A model generated the notes under the pieces. That model was not told the origin of the DNA. It saw only the letters and a program-made list of their open reading frames with translations, and did not search any database. DNA of 53,954 nucleotides from an uncultured Coprococcus sp. (GTDB lineage Bacteria > Bacillota > Clostridia > Lachnospirales > Lachnospiraceae): assembly GCA_900548215.1 (NCBI GenBank), contig URJI01000006.1, positions 1-53,954 of the forward strand, in the 5' to 3' direction. Each line of letters opens with the position of its first letter. Positions within the stretch are counted from its first letter, which is position 1. This document shows, in pieces, positions 49,237-53,954 of the stretch. Both the position numbers and the translations under genes were made by a program.

Positions 49237-51015
49237 ATGGGTATTGCAAACAGGAAAATACTTCATACGGACATTTTGATAATCGGTGGTGGTACGGCTG
49301 GCTGCTATGCAGCGCTGACCGTCAGAGAGCATTCTGATTATTCCATCATCATCGCCGAGAAGGCAAACATAAAGAGAAGTGGATGTCTGGCGGCGGGTGT
49401 GAACGCCATCAACGCATACATAGTGAAGGGTAGAACGCCTGAGGACTATGTGGATTACTGCAGGACTGATGCTGACGGGATCGTGAGAGAAGATCTTCTG
49501 CTTTCTATGTCACAGGGGCTGAACCGTGTCACAGACAAGATGGAGAAGCTGGGGCTGGTCATCCTCAAGGATGCGAACGGTGAGTATGTTGCAAGGGGCA
49601 ACAGAAATATCAAGATAAATGGCGAGAATATGAAACCGCTGCTGGCAAAGGCGGTGGAGGAGCTTGACAACTGCCAGATACTGAACAGAGTCAACATCAC
49701 GGACTATATAGTTGAAAACAATCAGATTCTAGGAGCATTTGGATTCTCCATAGAGGACGACACAGCCTACGAGATCAGAGCAAAGAAGGTGCTCTGTGCT
49801 ACAGGCGGTGCGGCGGGACTTTACAGACCGAACAATCCGGGATTTTCGAGGCATAAGATGTGGTATCCGCCGTTCAACACCGGAGCGGGATATGCAATGG
49901 GAATAAATGCCGGAGCGGAGATGACCACATTTGAGATGAGATTTATAGCACTCAGATGTAAGGACACCATAGCACCTACTGGAACCATAGCCCAGGGCGT
50001 GGGCGCAAAGCAGGTCAACTCACTCGGCGAGGTGTACGAGAACAAATACGGACTCACCACGTCCCAGAGAGTGTACGGAACGGTGAGAGAGAATATAGAG
50101 GGAAGAGGTCCATGTTACCTGAGAACAGAGGGCATCACCCCGGAGCAGGATGATTCACTGAAGAGGGCATACCTCAACATGGCTCCGAGCCAGACTCTCA
50201 AATGGCTTGAGTCCGGCAAGAATCCGAGTGAGCAGAATGTGGAGATAGAGGGAACAGAGCCTTATATAGTCGGCGGTCACACGGCGAGCGGTTACTGGGT
50301 GGATAACGACAGAGAGTCCACAATACACGGACTGTTCGCAGCTGGAGATGTGGCGGGCGGATGTCCACAGAAGTATGTGACCGGGGCGATGGTTGAGGGA
50401 GAGATAGCAGCCATTGCCATGGTAAAGCAGCTTGACGAGGGATACACAGAGCCGGAACTTGACGATGAGGCTGCATTTGACAGAAAGATAGAGGAGTATG
50501 ATCATTTCCTCGATACCGATGAGAAGATGTTCACATACGAGGCGATAGAGGAGGCCATGCAGAAGGTCATGGACAACTACGCCGGAGGAATATCCACCCA
50601 CTACCAGTTCAACGAGAAACAGCTTGAGCTGGCAAAGGAGAAGATAGAGCAGCTTCAGAAGCTTGTATGGCACATAAGTGCCCACGACATGCACGAGCTC
50701 ATGTTTGTGTATGAGGTGAAGGAGAGACTCACAGTTGCACTCTCTGTAATCGCACACCTGAAGGACAGGAAGGAGACGAGATGGCACAGCTTTGCGGAGA
50801 ACCTGGACTATCCGGAGAAGAGTAAAGACTGGGAGATATTTGTCAACTCAAAGATGGTGGACGGCGAGCTTAAGATGATACACAGAGAGCTGGTTAATTT
50901 GTGCCAGGTTCCCGCAGGGAATATGGCATGCAGCGTCAGCCCCTCGCCGGAGGCGACTTCAAATGGGCTGATGTTCCAAGGAAAGGGGGATGCATATGAG
51001 CATAGTGATAAATAA
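49237..51015 (+). CDS. aprA: APS reductase alpha subunit-like flavoprotein (AprA-like)
   Basis: 592 residues. FAD-binding start I-L-I-I-G-G-G-T-A-G-C-Y-A (about 14-26), and the flavin-domain motif C-A-T-G-G-A-A-G-L-Y. It fits the adenylylsulfate reductase alpha/fumarate-reductase flavoprotein family. With the downstream ferredoxin-like subunit it would reduce APS to sulfite and AMP. It is shorter than dissimilatory AprA and sits in an assimilatory cluster with CysD/CysN, as in several Clostridia that lack thioredoxin-type CysH. ATG 49237 is chosen for GGAGAG and the start of the flavin fold; the frame runs further upstream through the repeat region. It overlaps the ferredoxin gene. Confidence 0.85.
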   Translation: MGIANRKILHTDILIIGGGTAGCYAALTVREHSDYSIIIAEKANIKRSGCLAAGVNAINAYIVKGRTPEDYVDYCRTDADGIVREDLLLSMSQGLNRVTDKMEKLGLVILKDANGEYVARGNRNIKINGENMKPLLAKAVEELDNCQILNRVNITDYIVENNQILGAFGFSIEDDTAYEIRAKKVLCATGGAAGLYRPNNPGFSRHKMWYPPFNTGAGYAMGINAGAEMTTFEMRFIALRCKDTIAPTGTIAQGVGAKQVNSLGEVYENKYGLTTSQRVYGTVRENIEGRGPCYLRTEGITPEQDDSLKRAYLNMAPSQTLKWLESGKNPSEQNVEIEGTEPYIVGGHTASGYWVDNDRESTIHGLFAAGDVAGGCPQKYVTGAMVEGEIAAIAMVKQLDEGYTEPELDDEAAFDRKIEEYDHFLDTDEKMFTYEAIEEAMQKVMDNYAGGISTHYQFNEKQLELAKEKIEQLQKLVWHISAHDMHELMFVYEVKERLTVALSVIAHLKDRKETRWHSFAENLDYPEKSKDWEIFVNSKMVDGELKMIHRELVNLCQVPAGNMACSVSPSPEATSNGLMFQGKGDAYEHSDK

Positions 51016-51310
51016 AGAGCTTTGCAAAAACTGCGGCAAATGTGCAAATGTCTGCCCGGGTTCCCTCATAAAGAGAGATGAGGATGGACAGATATTCATG
51101 AAATACCCTAAGGATTGCTGGGGATGCTCTTCCTGTATCAAGGAGTGCGCATTTGACGCCATTTCATTGTATCTCGGAGCAGACATCGGCGGAATGGGAA
51201 GCCGGATGTCGGTGGAGAACAAGGGAGATCTGCTTCTGTGGAATATCCGAAAGATGGATGGCACCACAGACCAGATCGTGATAGACAAGAAGGAAGCTAA
51301 TAAATATTAA
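50996..51310 (+). CDS. aprB: APS reductase beta subunit-like ferredoxin (AprB-like)
   Basis: 104 residues. Two [4Fe-4S] motifs: C-K-N-C-G-K-C-A-N-V-C-P (9-20) and C-W-G-C-S-S-C-I-K-E-C (about 43-53), then a C-terminal tail of about 45 residues. It would carry electrons to the AprA-like flavoprotein. The dissimilatory AprB is longer (about 150 residues), so this is a compact version. ATG 50996 follows AAAGGGGGA; the upstream ATG at 50990 overlaps the site. It overlaps the end of aprA by 20 bp, so the two are translationally coupled. Confidence 0.88.
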   Translation: MSIVINKELCKNCGKCANVCPGSLIKRDEDGQIFMKYPKDCWGCSSCIKECAFDAISLYLGADIGGMGSRMSVENKGDLLLWNIRKMDGTTDQIVIDKKEANKY

Positions 51311-51333
51311 AAAGAAGAAAGGTTGGTATAGAT

Positions 51334-52233
51334 ATGGGTACATTATCACATCTTGACGAACTGGAGGCAGAGGCGATATACATCATCCGCGAAGTTGCTG
51401 CGGAGTGTGAGAAGCCTGTTATGCTTTACTCAATAGGAAAGGACAGCTCAGTAATGCTGCATCTGGCACTCAAGGCATTCTATCCGGAGAAGCCGCCATT
51501 TCCGTTTTTACATGTAAATACAACATGGAAGTTCAAGGAAATGATCGAGTTCAGAGACAAGACAGCGAAGAAATATGGACTTGACATGATCGAGTACATC
51601 AACGAGGAGGGTGTCAAGAAGGGCATCAACCCATTTGACCACGGCTCAGCATACACAGATATCATGAAGACACAGGCACTCAAGCAGGCGCTTGACAAAT
51701 ATGGCTTCACAGCAGCATTTGGCGGCGGACGCAGAGACGAGGAGAAGTCCCGTGCGAAGGAGAGGATACTCTCATTCAGAAATGCACAGCATGCCTGGGA
51801 TCCAAAGAACCAGAGACCGGAGATGTGGAAGCTGTTCAACACCAAGATCCAGAAGGGTGAGGAGGTCAGAGTGTTCCCACTTTCCAACTGGACTGAGGCT
51901 GATATATGGGAGTACATAGAGCGTGAGAACATAGAGATCCCATCACTGTACTTTGCAAAGGAGAGACCTGTTGTATACCGTGACGGCAATATCATCATGG
52001 TCGATGATGACAGAATGAAGCTCAGACCCGGCGAGAAGATAGAGATGAAGAGCGTTCGTTTCAGAACTCTCGGATGCTATCCACTGACAGGCGGCGTGGA
52101 GTCCACAGCGGACACACTCCCTGAGATTATCGAGGAGACGCTCAGTGCGGTATCCTCAGAGAGAACCACCAGAGTTATTGACAACGAGGCAGCAGGCAGC
52201 ATGGAGCGTAGAAAGAGGGAGGGATACTTCTAA
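51334..52233 (+). CDS. cysD: Sulfate adenylyltransferase subunit 2
   Basis: 299 residues, the catalytic PP-loop subunit that makes APS from sulfate and ATP. The PP-loop is S-I-G-K-D-S-S-V-M (about 32-40), followed by H-V-N-T-T-W-K-F and G-G-G-R-R-D-E-E-K-S-R. The C-terminus has the R-x-R-x-x-G-Y-F ending. It works with the GTPase CysN that starts one base after its stop codon. Start ATG follows AAGAAGAAAGG, 24 bp after aprB. Confidence 0.95.
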   Translation: MGTLSHLDELEAEAIYIIREVAAECEKPVMLYSIGKDSSVMLHLALKAFYPEKPPFPFLHVNTTWKFKEMIEFRDKTAKKYGLDMIEYINEEGVKKGINPFDHGSAYTDIMKTQALKQALDKYGFTAAFGGGRRDEEKSRAKERILSFRNAQHAWDPKNQRPEMWKLFNTKIQKGEEVRVFPLSNWTEADIWEYIERENIEIPSLYFAKERPVVYRDGNIIMVDDDRMKLRPGEKIEMKSVRFRTLGCYPLTGGVESTADTLPEIIEETLSAVSSERTTRVIDNEAAGSMERRKREGYF

Positions 52234-52234
52234 G

Positions 52235-53875
52235 ATGAGCGGATTACTTAAATTTATAACATGCGGAAGTGTAGATGACGGAAAGTCAACACTTATAGGA
52301 CATATATTATATGATTCAAAGCTTTTATATGCAGATCAGGAGAAGGCTCTGGAGCTTGATTCCAAGGTAGGAAGCCGTGGCGGTGCCATCGACTATTCAC
52401 TTCTTCTGGACGGACTGATGGCGGAGCGTGAGCAGGGTATCACCATCGACGTTGCATACAGATATTTTACAACAGACAAGAGAAGCTTCATCGTGGCAGA
52501 TACACCGGGCCATGAGGAGTACACAAGGAACATGGCGGTTGGAGCATCATTTGCCGACCTGGCAGTCATCCTCATCGATGCAAAGCAGGGCGTGCTGGTG
52601 CAGACCAGAAGACACGCAAGAATCTGCGCGCTGATGGGAATCAGATACTTTGTATTTGCAGTAAATAAGATGGATCTTGTCGGATACGATGAGAAGCGTT
52701 TTAACGAGATAGTTGAGCAGATAAATGAGCTGTCATCAGAGCTCAGCCTGCCAAATATCACTATCATCCCTGTGTCAGCAACAGAGGGTGACAATGTGAC
52801 AAAGAAGTCAGAGAACATTCCGTGGTATAAGGGACCAGCACTCCTCACATACCTTGAGGATATAGATATCGCAGAGGATAACACAGAGGCAGGATTCTAT
52901 ATGCCTGTTCAGAGAGTGTGCCGTCCTGACCACACATTCAGAGGTTTCCAGGGTCAGATCGAGGATGGTGAGATCCACGTTGGAGACGAGATCAACACAC
53001 TCCCAAGCAACGAGACCGCAAAGGTCAAGAGCATCCATGTGGGATTTGACACAGTGGACTCAGCACAGAAGGGACAGCCTGTAACAATACAGCTTGACCG
53101 TGAGGTTGATGTGTCAAGAGGATGTGTGCTCACAGTTGATTCAGGCGCAAAGGTTGCATCTTCTATCACAGCAACACTCCTCTGGATGGATGACGATGAG
53201 CTGTACAATGGCAAGAACTTCTTCGTGAAGCTCGGAACCAAGATGATCCCTGGTACAGTTACACATATCGATTACACCATAGATGTAAATACAGGTGAGC
53301 AGAAATCAGCGGACACCCTTTCCAAGAATGGTATCGCAGTCTGCAGGATCGCATTTGCCGACAGGATCGTGGTTGACGAGTTTAAGAAGCATAAGACTCT
53401 CGGAGAACTCATACTCATCGACCGTGTCACAGACATGACAAGTGCCTGCGGTGTTGTCGAGGAGGTTCACACTGAGGAGACCGGACTTTACGAGGGACGC
53501 ATAGACAGAAATGTGCGTGCAGCGATCAAGGGACAGAAGGCTGTCATAGTTCCATTTGCAGCAGGCAATGTCACAAGAGATTTCGTTGAGTCAGTAGAGA
53601 AGAAGCTCAGCATCGACGGACGTCATACATATCTGTACGCTCCAGATATCCGCGAGGATGTAAATGCTGTATTAAAGCATCTTCATCATGCAGGAATCAT
53701 CGTACTTCTCTTCGCAAGCGAGCAGCAGATCGCAGGAATAAAGGTAGAAGGCGCCGAGGTCTACAGCGGCGACTGGAATGCTGATGGCGAGCTCGACGCA
53801 GACGAGATAGCAGACAAGATTCGCAAGGAGTCTGTATATGATGCAGCGCATGTGCATGATGGAAATTATATCTAA
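52235..53875 (+). CDS. cysN: Sulfate adenylyltransferase subunit 1 (GTPase) with a vestigial APS-kinase-like C-terminus
   Basis: 546 residues. EF-Tu-type GTPase driving APS formation: G1 G-S-V-D-D-G-K-S-T (about 11-19), G3 D-T-P-G-H, G4 N-K-M-D, then two beta-barrel domains to about residue 430. A plain CysN is about 475 residues. The extra part from about 433 looks like a shrunken CysC: G-Q-K-A-V-I-V, then V-E-K-K-L-S-I-D-G-R-H-T-Y-L-Y and L-K-H-L-H-H-A-G-I-I-V-L-L-F align with the kinase, but its P-loop is replaced by P-F-A-A-G-N-V-T-R, with no G-x-x-G-x-G-K-S. It should not bind ATP, which fits a route that reduces APS directly. Start at 52235, after AGAGGGAGG; an upstream frame to 52145 lies inside cysD. 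Confidence 0.9.
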   Translation: MSGLLKFITCGSVDDGKSTLIGHILYDSKLLYADQEKALELDSKVGSRGGAIDYSLLLDGLMAEREQGITIDVAYRYFTTDKRSFIVADTPGHEEYTRNMAVGASFADLAVILIDAKQGVLVQTRRHARICALMGIRYFVFAVNKMDLVGYDEKRFNEIVEQINELSSELSLPNITIIPVSATEGDNVTKKSENIPWYKGPALLTYLEDIDIAEDNTEAGFYMPVQRVCRPDHTFRGFQGQIEDGEIHVGDEINTLPSNETAKVKSIHVGFDTVDSAQKGQPVTIQLDREVDVSRGCVLTVDSGAKVASSITATLLWMDDDELYNGKNFFVKLGTKMIPGTVTHIDYTIDVNTGEQKSADTLSKNGIAVCRIAFADRIVVDEFKKHKTLGELILIDRVTDMTSACGVVEEVHTEETGLYEGRIDRNVRAAIKGQKAVIVPFAAGNVTRDFVESVEKKLSIDGRHTYLYAPDIREDVNAVLKHLHHAGIIVLLFASEQQIAGIKVEGAEVYSGDWNADGELDADEIADKIRKESVYDAAHVHDGNYI

Positions 53876-53911
53876 GATATAGGGTGTTTAAAAAGAATAT
53901 ATAGTTAGTAT

Positions 53912-53954
53912 AACAGGGAAGGGAAGGCAGAGATGCCTTTCCGTTCTTGTTTTT
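53912..53954 (+). terminator. Intrinsic terminator of the sulfate gene cluster
   Basis: An 18-bp stem with one mismatch and a few G-U pairs (53912-53929 with 53934-53951) around GAGA ends in a T-run at the window edge. Confidence 0.85.

Overview
The window is a gene-dense stretch of chromosome from a Firmicute of the class Clostridia, most likely a gut or rumen Lachnospiraceae (Coprococcus/Roseburia/Butyrivibrio-like). The grounds are moderate GC with AT-rich intergenic DNA, strong AGGAGG-type ribosome sites, SufCBDSU instead of Isc, a GH130/epimerase beta-mannoside pathway like that described in Roseburia, and a LacI-type domain fused to GGDEF. Species assignment is inference. No rRNA, tRNA, CRISPR array, prophage or intact transposase was seen.

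Layout. (1) 1-3.7 kb: the end of an acidic tandem-repeat protein, a small membrane protein, an IDI-like Nudix hydrolase, a TetR regulator with a possibly leaderless promoter, a highly structured intergenic block and an LCM-like methyltransferase. (2) 3.8-8.2 kb: a probable zinc-uptake operon: Fur/Zur-type regulator behind a near-consensus promoter with a 17-bp palindrome, a small Cys-rich membrane protein, ZnuA/ZnuC/ZnuB-like ABC transporter and a Thr/Glu-repeat lipoprotein. (3) 8.5-16.3 kb: ADP-ribose pyrophosphatase, three tandem alpha-D-phosphohexomutase paralogues and a membrane-anchored solute-binding-like protein. (4) 16.5-31.4 kb: a beta-mannooligosaccharide utilisation locus: GH36 alpha-galactosidase, LacI and AraC regulators, CUT1 ABC importer (binding protein and two permeases, no ATPase), cellobiose 2-epimerase, two GH130 phosphorylases, a structured RNA candidate, mannose-6-phosphate isomerase and a LacI-like-sensor/GGDEF fusion. 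(5) 31.6-38.2 kb: DegV, then an IscR/Rrf2 regulator and sufC-B-D-S-U. (6) 38.3-43.1 kb: a large hairpin, a KdpDE-like two-component system without kdpFABC, a secreted Ig-like (BIG_2) protein and a decayed copy of its C-terminal domain. (7) 43.2-53.9 kb: sulfate assimilation: SGNH esterase, cysK, sulfate ABC transporter (sbp-cysT-cysW-cysA), an AprAB-like APS reductase and cysD-cysN, closed by a terminator.

How the genes fit. Galactosylated beta-mannooligosaccharides are imported intact. GH36 removes galactose, the 2-epimerase turns the reducing-end mannose of Man-Man into glucose, the two GH130 enzymes phosphorolyse to mannose-1-phosphate, a phosphohexomutase (one of the three upstream) makes mannose-6-phosphate, and ManA gives fructose-6-phosphate. 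No endo-mannanase is present, so long-chain cleavage happens elsewhere. In the sulfur region sulfate goes to APS (CysDN), then to sulfite by AprAB and, after a sulfite reductase not seen here, to cysteine by CysK; SufS then draws on cysteine for Fe-S clusters.

Most notable: the Rrf2/suf unit and the sulfate unit carry an identical 17-bp partly palindromic element over the -35 box of near-perfect promoters, suggesting one Rrf2-type regulator links Fe-S assembly with sulfur uptake. CysN ends in what looks like a collapsed APS-kinase domain without its P-loop, which fits a pathway that reduces APS directly. Other candidates are a 77-nt closed RNA structure before manA, a 64-nt hairpin before the Kdp-like kinase, and helically spaced A-tract repeats before a membrane protein.
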